A stretch of DNA of 64,000 nucleotides from Gammaproteobacteria bacterium. GTDB lineage: Bacteria > Pseudomonadota > Gammaproteobacteria > Steroidobacterales > Steroidobacteraceae. Shown here in pieces: positions 33,471 through 42,286 of the stretch (position 1 is its first letter; each line of letters opens with the position of its first letter). The stretch covers positions 1 through 64,000 of the forward strand of contig CANGOP010000012.1 of NCBI GenBank assembly GCA_947455595.1. The letters are read 5' to 3'. The notes under the pieces are model-generated. The model searched no databases. It saw only the letters and a list, made by a program, of their open reading frames with translations, and was not told the origin of the DNA. Position numbers and translations under genes: made by a program.

Positions 33471-34102
33471 GCGGACTGAACCGGCGGCGACGACACCAAA
33501 ATCTCGGCAAGCGCATGCCTGACCGCGAGCGCAAGGCGTTCCGCGCGGCGTGAGCGTCGCAAGGGGTGAGTGATCTCCAACTGCACGCCAGCTCCCTGGG
33601 CTCCCCGGTTACAGACGTTTTCTGGATGTCGCCCCGGAAACGGATGATCGCCTGTCTCCGCCTGAATACCATGAACCCGCAAGCATCGATGGATGTGGTC
33701 GGCCAACTCTTGATCACGGCCACCGATATAGACCAGTTCGTGATGACCGCGACAGCCGTGCACCGCGACGACGCGCTCAGCCTCTTGCAGAAGACTCAGG
33801 CAGCGAGGCTCATCAAAGCGATGACTGGTGAGGTGCAGCGTATGGTAATTGTGCGAGACACGCCGCCCCTCCAGCAGATACAGATGATGATCCTGCGCGG
33901 CGATCGCCTGCGCAATTTCTGAAGTACCGTCTTCTATGCGACCGCCATGCGGCGCCAAAATGGCCGCGCGCGCACCCGGGCGACGGTGCACCGCGACCGA
34001 ATAATGCTCTCCCTCTCGCTGCGCGGCAGCGAGATCCGCATAACTGCGGTAATGGTGAGCGTCGGGCAAGGCCGACAAATGCATCAGCAACTTCAAGCGC
34101 AC
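33467..34102 (-). CDS. Poly-gamma-glutamate hydrolase family zinc peptidase
   Basis: A 211-residue protein of the poly-gamma-glutamate hydrolase family, whose founding members come from Bacillus phages. Diagnostic segments are AAILAPHGGRIEDGTSEIAQAIA (metal-binding HGG/E), then YLLEGRRVSHNYHTLHLTSHRFDEPR, VAVHGCRGHHELVYIGGRD and VQLEITHPLR. There is no signal peptide. Chromosomal copies are of unknown role; they could degrade gamma-linked glutamate polymers or related amides. It overlaps the LysR gene start by 4 bases. Confidence 0.78.
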   Translation of the reverse strand: MRLKLLMHLSALPDAHHYRSYADLAAAQREGEHYSVAVHRRPGARAAILAPHGGRIEDGTSEIAQAIAAQDHHLYLLEGRRVSHNYHTLHLTSHRFDEPRCLSLLQEAERVVAVHGCRGHHELVYIGGRDQELADHIHRCLRVHGIQAETGDHPFPGRHPENVCNRGAQGAGVQLEITHPLRRSRRAERLALAVRHALAEILVSSPPVQSA

Positions 34103-34161
34103 ACTCCTGAGAGAATGACGCTAACTAACACGCCCGGGGGCTTCAGCGCTACGCTAGCCAT

Positions 34162-34641
34162 ATGGACATAACCCCAACACGGCGTCGATTGCTGATCGTT
34201 TACGGTGGACGCCCAGGCGGCCGAACCGAGCAACTGCGGCGCGCCGCTGAGGCCGGTGTGCGCAGCGTCGGCAGCGGAATTGAACTGGTCAGCCGCCACG
34301 CGTTGGCGTGTGGGCCCGACGAGTTGCTCACGGCCGATGGGATCTTGCTCGGCACACCCGAGCACTTCGGCTATATGTCAGGAGCCCTGAAGGACTTCTT
34401 TGATCGTACGTTTTATCCGGCAGAAGGCCGGATGCAAGGCCGTCCCTACGCCCTGTTCGTCAGCGCAGGCACCGACGGTACCGGCACCGTCCGCAGCGTC
34501 GAGCGCATCACGACGGGGTACGGATGGACCGCGATCGCGCCACCGCTACTCGTTGTCGGCGCCGTTACGACGACCGCACTTCAACAAGCAGAAGAATTGG
34601 GCGCCACCCTAGGAGCGGGGCTCGAAGCAGGCATCTTCTGA
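34162..34641 (+). CDS. Flavodoxin-like FMN-binding protein
   Basis: A 159-residue protein with a flavodoxin fold. The N-terminal RLLIVYGGRPGGRTEQLRRAAEAGV is the phosphate-binding loop region, although the usual TxTGNT is altered to GGRPGGRT. The middle has LLTADGILLGTPEHFGYMSGALKDFFDRTFYP and the C-terminal third FVSAGTDGTGTVRSVERI. The segment GTPEHFGYMSGALKDFFDR is typical of NAD(P)H-dependent FMN reductase/WrbA-like flavodoxins. Electron-transfer partner unknown. Divergent from the poly-gamma-glutamate hydrolase. Confidence 0.75.
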   Translation: MDITPTRRRLLIVYGGRPGGRTEQLRRAAEAGVRSVGSGIELVSRHALACGPDELLTADGILLGTPEHFGYMSGALKDFFDRTFYPAEGRMQGRPYALFVSAGTDGTGTVRSVERITTGYGWTAIAPPLLVVGAVTTTALQQAEELGATLGAGLEAGIF

Positions 34642-34669
34642 CCAGAGCAGAAGCCATCCGATGGGATGG

Positions 34670-34743
34670 TGGAGCGGGCGATGGGAATCGAACCCACGTT
34701 AGTAGCTTGGGAAGCTACAGTTCTACCATTGAACTACGCCCGC
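34670..34743 (-). tRNA. tRNA-Gly (CCC)
   Basis: Read on the minus strand, the 74-base gene has the acceptor stem GCGGGCG/CGCCCGC, a TAGTTCAATGGTAGAAC D-arm, an anticodon stem GTAGC/GCTAC around TTCCCAA (anticodon CCC), a GGTTCGATTCC T-arm, discriminator T and encoded CCA. All stems pair. It reads the GGG glycine codon. Confidence 0.95.
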
Positions 34744-34866
34744 GCGGGGGGTGGATTCTATGCCCCACCCTGACACCCGGGCAACCCCGCGGTGCAAGGC
34801 CGAGCAGCCGAGACGGGCTCACCCCATAATGTGGGCTTCGTTACCGGACCGCTTGGAGTTGAGTTC

Positions 34867-36873
34867 ATGACACGCACACTTTGGCCAATGGCCACGCTTT
34901 TCAGCGCCCTGTTACTCAGCGCTACGACCAATGCGGCACCCCGGAGCTTACAACCCGACGACATCTATGCGCTGAGAGCCGTGTCCTCCCCCGCGGTGTC
35001 GCCCGACGGCCAGTGGGTGGCCTACGTCGTCACGCTGAACGACCGTACTGCCGATGAGCGCCGCTTCGAATTACGGATGGTCGACGCGCAGGGCCACGAA
35101 GCGATCACGCTTGCGGCCCCCTCAGCGTCCCTGCGGACGCCCCGTTTTAGCCCCGATGGACGATACCTCGCCTACATCGCTACCCCGACGGGTAGCCACC
35201 ACAGCCAGATCATGCTGCTCGATCGACGGGGCGGTGAACCGGTCGCCCTGACGCACGTCAGCGGAGATCTGGGTGAGTACGCCTGGTCGCCGGATGGACA
35301 GCAGATTGTGGCGACCTTGGAGGCGGACGATGCGTCGGCGGACGAGCCCCCCGCCAGACCAAAACCGATCGTGATTCGCGACTGGCACTTTAAACAAGAC
35401 GTTCAAGGGTATCTAGCGACTGGCCATGACCGCCACTTGATCACCGTTAAAGTCTCAGAGGGTTCCGTCACAGCGCTGACTCTGGACCCCGCTGGACAGG
35501 AGGACCATCCCGTCTGGTCACCCGATGGTCGCTGGATCGCCTTTACACGAACGCACGAAAAAGGCGGCGATCCTGATGGCTCGAATGACATCGCGATACT
35601 GCCTGCAGCCGGAGGGCCCGTTCGGGTGCTCACGCGCGCCTATGTCAGCAATCAGCAGGGATTGGAATTCACGCCGGACAGCCGCCTCCTGAGTTATCGC
35701 GTCGGTTTTGAGCCGCGCTATTACGCCTACCAACAAGATCAATTGGCGGTCATTCCGGTGATTGGCGGAACCTCGCATGTCGTCACGGCAGGATTAGACC
35801 GCGCCGTGATGAGCGCTGTGCTTTTAGAGGACAGTCAATCCGCGGTGATCGCCATCGAGGACGACGGCAGTCTATACCCGGCCCGGGTCAACCTGAGCAC
35901 GGGCGAGACGCAACGACTCGTGACTGGCAAACGCTCCATGCCTCAATTAGCCCGCGGGGGTTCGCTGGTGGTAGCCATCGGCAGCGACGACGTCACGCCG
36001 AGCGAAGTCTATGCTCTGGAGGCCAATGGCCCACGTCGCCTCACTCATGAGACAGATGCATTCATGGCGACGATTTCGCTCGGTGCTGTCGAGGATTTGG
36101 TGTTCAAAAGTCGTGACGGCACCGAGATCCATGGCCTCGTGACGCGCCCACCCGGTTACACCCCCGGCAAGCGCTACCCAACCGTACTCTGGATTCACGG
36201 CGGACCCAACGGCCAAGACGAACATTCTCAAGACTACGAGGCGTACCAGTTCCGTCGCCAGTTCATGGCCGCCGCCGGCTATGTGGTCGTTGGCATCAAT
36301 TACCGCGGCAGCAGCGGTCGCGGATTTGATTATGCCCGCGCGATTTATGCTGATTGGGGGCACAAAGAGGTGGAAGATCTCTTGGCCGGGATGGATGCCG
36401 TGGTCGCCAGCGGCCTGGCCGACCCGGAGCGCCTGATGATTGGCGGCTGGAGTTACGGCGGCATCCTGACCGATTACACCATCGTTCGCGACCAGCGATT
36501 TAAAGCCGCCACCAGTGGCGCCGGCAGCGGAAATCAGTTCCTGATGTACGGCATTGACCAATATGTGATGCAGTACGAACGCGAACTTGGCATGCCGTGG
36601 CGAGACACCGCAACGTGGATGAAGGTGTCATATCCCTTCTTTCATGCGGATCGGATTCATACGCCCACGCTCTTTATGGGCGGCGACCGAGACTTTAACG
36701 TGCCCGTTTCAGGCGGCGAGCAGATGTATCAAGCGCTGCGCAGCCTCGGGGTACCCACCGAACTGGTGGTATATCCCGACCAGTTTCACGACGTCACGCG
36801 CCCAAGCTTTGTAAAAGATCGAATGGAACGCGTACAGGCATGGTTTGAAAAATTCGCCCATCCGCGCCAATGA
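34867..36873 (+). CDS. S9 family (prolyl oligopeptidase-type) serine peptidase, exported
   Basis: About 668 residues from the ATG at 34867. The track's start at 34792 runs 25 residues further upstream but makes no signal peptide; from 34867 the leader is MTRTLWPMATLFSALLLSATTNA. An N-terminal WD-like beta-propeller (several SPDG units, e.g. VSPDGQWVAYV, WSPDGRWIAF) precedes the hydrolase domain. The catalytic Ser is in GGWSYGG, the Asp in GGDRDFNVP and the His in YPDQFHDV. This matches the acylaminoacyl-/dipeptidyl-peptidase group of S9. It would release amino acids or dipeptides from short peptides in the periplasm. A strong bidirectional terminator follows. Confidence 0.9.
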   Translation: MTRTLWPMATLFSALLLSATTNAAPRSLQPDDIYALRAVSSPAVSPDGQWVAYVVTLNDRTADERRFELRMVDAQGHEAITLAAPSASLRTPRFSPDGRYLAYIATPTGSHHSQIMLLDRRGGEPVALTHVSGDLGEYAWSPDGQQIVATLEADDASADEPPARPKPIVIRDWHFKQDVQGYLATGHDRHLITVKVSEGSVTALTLDPAGQEDHPVWSPDGRWIAFTRTHEKGGDPDGSNDIAILPAAGGPVRVLTRAYVSNQQGLEFTPDSRLLSYRVGFEPRYYAYQQDQLAVIPVIGGTSHVVTAGLDRAVMSAVLLEDSQSAVIAIEDDGSLYPARVNLSTGETQRLVTGKRSMPQLARGGSLVVAIGSDDVTPSEVYALEANGPRRLTHETDAFMATISLGAVEDLVFKSRDGTEIHGLVTRPPGYTPGKRYPTVLWIHGGPNGQDEHSQDYEAYQFRRQFMAAAGYVVVGINYRGSSGRGFDYARAIYADWGHKEVEDLLAGMDAVVASGLADPERLMIGGWSYGGILTDYTIVRDQRFKAATSGAGSGNQFLMYGIDQYVMQYERELGMPWRDTATWMKVSYPFFHADRIHTPTLFMGGDRDFNVPVSGGEQMYQALRSLGVPTELVVYPDQFHDVTRPSFVKDRMERVQAWFEKFAHPRQ

Positions 36874-36883
36874 CCGCCTAAAC

Positions 36884-36915
36884 GAAACGGGCCACGGAGG
36901 ATCGTGGCCCGTTTC
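36884..36915. terminator. Hairpin terminator, bidirectional
   Basis: GAAACGGGCCACG, a GAGGAT loop, then CGTGGCCCGTTTC: a perfect 13-bp stem after the S9 peptidase stop and before the convergent APC permease. Confidence 0.8.
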
Positions 36916-37052
36916 CCCACGCAGACGCGTTAACCGCTATGCGGTTTATTCAGGCTAAACGCGCTCAGCGGGTAGCCGCAGAGCAATGCCTTTGCGGCGA
37001 TCCTGACAGGTCTTACGGTGCGGTTGAGCGAATGTGCACGTCTGAAGGACCG

Positions 37053-38372
37053 TCAATGTCGGCGGATAGACCATAGATAGATGGGCACTGCCGTCGCGAT
37101 CAGGCCCAGAGCTGCAAGTGCGGAATGAACATCGTCCATGACGGTGGCCCCGAGGAAAGCGAGTGAACCGATCAAGACCAGAGCCGTTGAGACGGGATAC
37201 CCAACGACCCGAAATGGGCGGGTGGTCTGCGGCTCGCGTCGTCGCAACGTGAAGACGGCAACATAGGCTGATACGTAATTGAGCACGAACAGCACCGCAG
37301 CCACTGCGATCAGAAATTTCAAAGATCCCGACAGGATCATGATCGCTGCGGCGATCGCCGTCGCCAACAACGCGATATGTGGTGTTCCACCTTCTCGAAC
37401 CTGCGTCACCTGAGACGGCACGAGCCCATCACGTCCCAATGCGAAGAGAATTCGCGGTGTTCCAAGAAAAATGGCATTTACCAGTGACAGCACTGTCAGC
37501 AGCGAGACGACCGTCACAAAGGTGGCCCCACCGTTTGGAAGAATCATTTGCGCCACATCGGCAGCCGGCAGCGTCGAGCTCGCTAATACGGGAACCGACA
37601 ATGCGTGTACGAAGCCGGCATTGATCAGAACGTACAAGACGGTAATGAGCGCTGCGCAAGCAATCATGGCGCGTGGCACGTTACGGGCAGGATCAACGGT
37701 TTCTTCGGCCATATAGATAGCGGCATACCAGCCGTCATACGTCACGATCACGTTTCGTAACGCCACCGCAGCAGCCCCTAACGTGAACGCAACGGGCACT
37801 GAGGGCCCAGCGGAGGCCACGCTGCTAACAGCTACCGGCGTTGCCATGAATCCCGCGATGGCGAGCGCCACCAACATCAGCCCAACGAGTGCACTGATGC
37901 CATTCTGTAAGCGACTCCCCACTCGCAAGCCCAGCCAATGAATGGCGGTGAAGAGCAGTACGATGGACAAGGCCACGGCCTGTTCGTGCCCGATGAAGAT
38001 CGGCTTGAATTTGCCTAAAAAGTCAGCCGCCGTATAGGCGGTGTACGCCACGGTGATACAGTTTAGGAGCCAGTCATTCCATCCAATCACAAATCCTGCG
38101 GCAGGTCCGAACGCGCGGCGCGAATAGACGTAGAACCCCCCCGCGGTTGGCATCATCGCCGCTAATTCAGCGACGGAAACGGCGCCCAGAAGCGCATATC
38201 CGCCACCGAGAATCCACGCGATTAGGGTGGCGTGGGCATCGCCGAGTGCGCCGACCACTTCGCCGGGTAATCGCAAAATGCCGACGCCAATAGTGTTGCC
38301 GAAGGCGAGGGCGATACTGAACCCGAATCCCAGAATGCGGGTCAACGCACCCGCTGCATGACCTTTCGACAT
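37053..38372 (-). CDS. APC superfamily amino-acid permease
   Basis: About 439 residues from the ATG at 38372 (AGGGGG 6 bases upstream). The track's start at 38480 adds 36 residues that overlap the divergent gene. Twelve hydrophobic helices are apparent. The first helix has the APC hallmark FSIALAFGNTIGVGILRLPG. The rest follows the amino-acid/polyamine/organocation (APC) layout, including MAEETVDPARNVPRA. It imports amino acids or related cations by proton symport or exchange; the substrate cannot be read. It is divergent from the periplasmic AroQ-PheC gene, with 96 bases between the starts. Confidence 0.88.
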   Translation of the reverse strand: MSKGHAAGALTRILGFGFSIALAFGNTIGVGILRLPGEVVGALGDAHATLIAWILGGGYALLGAVSVAELAAMMPTAGGFYVYSRRAFGPAAGFVIGWNDWLLNCITVAYTAYTAADFLGKFKPIFIGHEQAVALSIVLLFTAIHWLGLRVGSRLQNGISALVGLMLVALAIAGFMATPVAVSSVASAGPSVPVAFTLGAAAVALRNVIVTYDGWYAAIYMAEETVDPARNVPRAMIACAALITVLYVLINAGFVHALSVPVLASSTLPAADVAQMILPNGGATFVTVVSLLTVLSLVNAIFLGTPRILFALGRDGLVPSQVTQVREGGTPHIALLATAIAAAIMILSGSLKFLIAVAAVLFVLNYVSAYVAVFTLRRREPQTTRPFRVVGYPVSTALVLIGSLAFLGATVMDDVHSALAALGLIATAVPIYLWSIRRH

Positions 38373-38468
38373 GGCGCCCCCTTCGTACCCCAGTAGAGCA
38401 TACGCCTGCGGAGCATGGCTGTCGTGACCCGAGTCTTGGTAGTCTCGGCGGACTTCAAGGATCACCGC

Positions 38469-39728
38469 ATGCGACGCCAATCCAGATTCGGCCTGTGTTT
38501 TATCACTCTGGTGCTGTGGATCAGTCCGGTCTGCGCTGCGGAGCCCGAATTGCGAGATGGGAATTCGTTAGTTCGGGAGATCTTTTCCTTATTAGATGCA
38601 CGCCTCGCACTCATGCCAGACGTGGCGGCTGCGAAGTGGCTTGCAGGGCAACCCGTCTCCGATCCGGTGCGCGAGGCCGCCGTCATCAAAGCCGCTGGCG
38701 AGGCTGCTGCGCACCGCGGACTGGCAGATGCGCCCGTTGAAGCGTTGTTTAAACAGCAAATTGCCCTTGCACGCGAATCTCAAGCCAATTGGATGGAACG
38801 ATGGCGGGTAGAGGGCTCGGCCCCCACCGCTGCGCGTTCGTTGCGGGATGACCTACGCCCAGCGATCGATCGACTGACCCAAGCCTTACTGCGCTCGCTC
38901 GCACTGGCAGCACCGTACGTCACGACGAGCGATCTGAAAGAACTGTCTGGATCGCTTCCGACAGAGCGGTGGAGCGCCCGTGATCGCGAGGTCGCGGCAG
39001 AGATCATCCGCTCTATATACCTAGATGCGCCGCGTACTCCGAGCCGGGCGAGTGCCTCCGGCGTCCTGCGAATCGGCGTTCCAGGGGACTACGCGCCGTT
39101 TGCAACGAGCAGTCGCGGGCGGTTAGCGGGTGCGGACGTTGAGCTAACTCAACAGATAGCCAGAACATTGGGCCTTGAACCCGTCTACATCCGTAGTTCG
39201 TGGGCCAAGCTGTTGGATGATCTCGATGCCGACCGATTCGACCTCGCTGCAGGGGGGATTTCCGTGACCGCAGCTCGGCGGGCTCGGGCGTCGTTTTCAA
39301 GACCTTTGGTGCAGGGTGGTAAAACCGCGATTGGACGGTGCGCCGATCGTGATCGATTCAGCTCAATCGATCGTATCGATCAACCCGATGTCCGAGTCAT
39401 AGAGAATCCCGGAGGAACCAACGAACTCTTCGCACGTCGGATCCTGTCGCGCGCCCAACTGACCATCCATCCCGAGAATCTCACGATTTTTCGCGAGCTG
39501 GTCGAAGGTCGGGCCGATGTCATGTATACCGACGATCTTGAGATCGCACATGTCGCACGCGTCGAACCCAGTCTCTGTCGACTCCTTGACACCGTATTCG
39601 ATCCGGCCGACAAAGCGCTGCTGCTGCCCATGGGGGACGACTGGGCACGATTCATCGGCCCGGCGCTCGACGCCGAATTGGACTCCGGAGCGTACCAACG
39701 CGCTCTTGATCAGGCGATCACCCATTAG
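38469..39728 (+). CDS. Periplasmic chorismate mutase-cyclohexadienyl dehydratase fusion
   Basis: A 419-residue exported bifunctional protein from the ATG at 38469; the track's earlier start (38415) adds 18 residues before the signal peptide. The leader is MRRQSRFGLCFITLVLWISPVCA. Residues about 31-185 are an AroQ-gamma chorismate mutase (LLDARLALMPDVAAAKWLAG, DPVREAAVIKAAGEAA, FKQQIALARESQANWMERW). Residues 199-419 are a PheC cyclohexadienyl dehydratase of the binding-protein fold (LRIGVPGDYAPF, FDLAAGGISVTAARR, VIENPGGTNELFARRI, IHPENLTIFRELVEGRADVMYTDDLE). Together they turn chorismate into prephenate and then phenylpyruvate in the periplasm, bypassing cytoplasmic feedback control. It is divergent from an amino-acid permease. 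Confidence 0.9.
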   Translation: MRRQSRFGLCFITLVLWISPVCAAEPELRDGNSLVREIFSLLDARLALMPDVAAAKWLAGQPVSDPVREAAVIKAAGEAAAHRGLADAPVEALFKQQIALARESQANWMERWRVEGSAPTAARSLRDDLRPAIDRLTQALLRSLALAAPYVTTSDLKELSGSLPTERWSARDREVAAEIIRSIYLDAPRTPSRASASGVLRIGVPGDYAPFATSSRGRLAGADVELTQQIARTLGLEPVYIRSSWAKLLDDLDADRFDLAAGGISVTAARRARASFSRPLVQGGKTAIGRCADRDRFSSIDRIDQPDVRVIENPGGTNELFARRILSRAQLTIHPENLTIFRELVEGRADVMYTDDLEIAHVARVEPSLCRLLDTVFDPADKALLLPMGDDWARFIGPALDAELDSGAYQRALDQAITH

Positions 39729-39976
39729 GGCTCCAGCCCATACGGACGGGCCAGGTAGAAGCCGTGATGCCATCCACAATCACCCTGAAACGAGAAACGG
39801 CGTCACTGACCCGCTTTGATCTGCTTTGCTGCGAGAGGGTTCTGAAGCGACTTGTGTCGCGGGACGCCTACGCCCACCGACGTCGACGTGGATGCGGACG
39901 GAATTTCTGTGCATTCACTAGCGCAGGGCCGGCACAGACGGCTACCGTAGAGGCTTCTCGACAGGAGAGTCTCTAA
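39729..39976. other. Intergenic gap before the M24 peptidase
   Basis: 248 bases with no gene. It probably carries the promoter of the M24 peptidase gene; the ribosome site AGGAGA is at its end. No hairpin or motif stands out. Confidence 0.5.
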
Positions 39977-41257
39977 ATGCTGACGCGCCGCCAATTTCTT
40001 GGATCGACTACTGCCACCACGGCAATGTTGGGGGTGGCTGCCTGCTCACGAGCAATGCCAGCCAACACGGAAGCGCCATTTGCTCATCTGGTATCGCGCG
40101 CGAACGAAGCGACGCCCATCAGTGCCGAGGAATACGCAGCTCGGCAGCAGCGTGCCCGCGAGCTGATGCATGAGCAGGGGCTGGACGCGATCATCGTGGC
40201 AGAGGGAACCTCTCTCACCTATTTTAGCGGTGCGAAGTGGTGGGGTTCAGAGCGGCTGTTCGCCATGGTATTGCCCGCCAAAGGCGAGCCCTTTTACGTC
40301 TGTCCCGCATTTGAGGAAGCACGCGCACGCGAACAGGTGAAGGTCACGGGCGCCACAACCGGTGTTGATGTGCGCACTTGGCAAGAAGATCAAAGCCCAT
40401 ACGCCATTTTGGCGCAGGGACTGCGAGAGCGGGGTGTTGCGACCGGGCGGGTGGGACTCGAGGAGAATGTTCGGTTCGTGTTTGCGGATGGCATCGCCCA
40501 TAGCGCTCCGCAAGTTCGTCTCACCGCAGCCACGGCCGTGACGGCAGGCTGCCGAATGGTCAAAAGCGCGCACGAATTGGCACTGATGCGATTAGCGTCG
40601 GAAGTGACATTGGCCGCCTATGAAGCGACATGGAAATCGTTGCGTCATGGCATGACGCCGAGTGAAATCACCGCGCTTTCGAAACAGGCCCATGCGGCGC
40701 TTGGTTTTGAGGGTGCCGCCGATTTGGTTCTGATCGGGGCCGCATCGTCATTCCCGCACGGCTCGGTACAGGCGACCCATGTCGAGGAAGGCACCATCGT
40801 CTTGTTTGACGGGGGATGCACGGTTGAGGGATATAAGTCAGACCTCAGTCGCACCTTTGTCATCGGCAAAGCGACCGATCGCATGCATCTGGTATTCGAT
40901 ACGGTGAAGAAGGCCCAGTCTGCCGCGCTGGCAGCGGCTCGGCCTGGAGTCACCTGTGGCGATATTGATGCTGCCGCACGGGCGGTGGTTGACGCCGCCG
41001 GATTTGGCCCCCACTACGCGCACTTTACCCATCGCGTCGGGCATGGCATGGGCATGGACGGACATGAGTGGCCCTATCTGGTCAGAGGCAACACCCAAGT
41101 GCTCGCCGCGGGCATGACCACCAGCAATGAACCGGGCATTTATCTCGCCGGTCAGTTCGGCGTTCGCTTGGAAGACGATATGGTCATCACCGATTCAGGC
41201 GCGGCATTATTTACCCCCCAAAGCCACTCGCTGGAACTGCCCTTCGCGCGAGATTAA
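39977..41257 (+). CDS. M24 family metallopeptidase (Xaa-Pro aminopeptidase-like), exported lipoprotein
   Basis: A 426-residue protein. The N-terminus MLTRRQFLGSTTATTAMLGVAAC carries a twin-arginine motif and a lipobox, so it is likely a Tat-exported lipoprotein. The creatinase-type N-domain is about residues 50-190. The M24 domain has the metal ligands in order: FDGGCTVEGYKSDLSRTFVIG (two Asp), HRVGHGMGMDGHEWPY (His), TSNEPGIYL (Glu) and RLEDDMVIT (Glu). These peptidases remove an N-terminal residue before proline. AGGAGA lies upstream of the ATG. A 248-base gap without a gene precedes it. Confidence 0.87.
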   Translation: MLTRRQFLGSTTATTAMLGVAACSRAMPANTEAPFAHLVSRANEATPISAEEYAARQQRARELMHEQGLDAIIVAEGTSLTYFSGAKWWGSERLFAMVLPAKGEPFYVCPAFEEARAREQVKVTGATTGVDVRTWQEDQSPYAILAQGLRERGVATGRVGLEENVRFVFADGIAHSAPQVRLTAATAVTAGCRMVKSAHELALMRLASEVTLAAYEATWKSLRHGMTPSEITALSKQAHAALGFEGAADLVLIGAASSFPHGSVQATHVEEGTIVLFDGGCTVEGYKSDLSRTFVIGKATDRMHLVFDTVKKAQSAALAAARPGVTCGDIDAAARAVVDAAGFGPHYAHFTHRVGHGMGMDGHEWPYLVRGNTQVLAAGMTTSNEPGIYLAGQFGVRLEDDMVITDSGAALFTPQSHSLELPFARD

Positions 41258-41260
41258 ACC

Positions 41261-42166
41261 TTAGGTTCGCAAGAGCTTTGCCCGGAGCTGAGCAAGACGC
41301 CGGTGCTCCACACTGGACGCCAAGGGCAAATGCAATGGCAACGAGGCAATTGTTCCTGACAACGTTGCCGCGACCGAGGCGCGCGCAATGTGTTTGTCGT
41401 CCGCTGGAATAATGAACCACGGTGCGTGACGGGTGCTGGTAGCAGAGAGCATGTTCTCGTAGGCGCTCATGTAGTCATCCCAGTACGCCCGTTCCTCGAC
41501 ATCAGCGGAAGTAAACTTCCAGCGCTTTTCCCGGGTGTCAATGCGCTTCAGCAGTCGCGCCCGCTGCTCGTCTCGCGACAAGTGCAGGAAGAACTTTAAA
41601 ACCACCGTGCCGTTGCGCACGAGATGCCGCTCAAACGCATTGATATCGTCAAAGCGTTCGCGCCACACACGGCCACCCTTACCAGGTGCCGGCAAGAATC
41701 GGGTAGCCAGCAACTGAGGATGCACCCGTACGACCAATACCTCTTCATAGTAGGAACGATTGAACAGTCCGATCCGGCCTCGAGCAGGCAACCGATTCGA
41801 ATAGCGCCAGAGGAAGTTATGGGACAGTTCCTCATGCGAGGGAACGCCAAAACTATGCACTTCACATCCCTGGGGACTCACGCCGCTCATGACGTGCTTG
41901 ATCGTCCCATCCTTACCTGACGCGTCCATTCCTTGGAGAATCACCAACACGGAGTGTGTGTTGCTCGCCCACAGTCGCTCCTGCTGTATCGACAGCTCCA
42001 TACGACTGTGCTCCAAAAGGGCTTCTGCGCGTGCTCGCAGGGGCGCATCGCCAGGCAGGACAAATCGGGCCAGATCGGTCCCAACCGGGTCGATTTGGTT
42101 GAGCCGAACCCGTGTCCCGGGGCGGACGCGGCAGTGACGGATCAAGCGACGATGATGCTTGGACAT
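41261..42166 (-). CDS. Polyphosphate kinase 2 (PPK2) family protein
   Basis: About 301 residues from the ATG at 42166; the track's start at 42256 adds 30 residues before it. PPK2 motifs: Walker A LQGMDASGKDGTIKHVMSGV, the lid/NRSYYEEVLVVRVHP segment, and KFFLHLSRDEQRARLLKRIDTREKRWKF. PPK2 enzymes transfer phosphate between polyphosphate and nucleotides in the cytoplasm (GDP/ADP to GTP/ATP, or AMP to ADP depending on class). The class cannot be fixed from motifs alone. It is convergent with the M24 peptidase and divergent from trmB. Confidence 0.9.
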   Translation of the reverse strand: MSKHHRRLIRHCRVRPGTRVRLNQIDPVGTDLARFVLPGDAPLRARAEALLEHSRMELSIQQERLWASNTHSVLVILQGMDASGKDGTIKHVMSGVSPQGCEVHSFGVPSHEELSHNFLWRYSNRLPARGRIGLFNRSYYEEVLVVRVHPQLLATRFLPAPGKGGRVWRERFDDINAFERHLVRNGTVVLKFFLHLSRDEQRARLLKRIDTREKRWKFTSADVEERAYWDDYMSAYENMLSATSTRHAPWFIIPADDKHIARASVAATLSGTIASLPLHLPLASSVEHRRLAQLRAKLLRT

Positions 42167-42286
42167 CGTGAGCAGCCTCCTAGCCTCTGATGGGGAGTGT
42201 GCGCCGTCCGCGCGAGCGGTGAAAGCGCTGGCACCTGTCGGCGCGACAGGCGACACTGTGAACCCGCCCTATCCGCGCCCCTCGCA

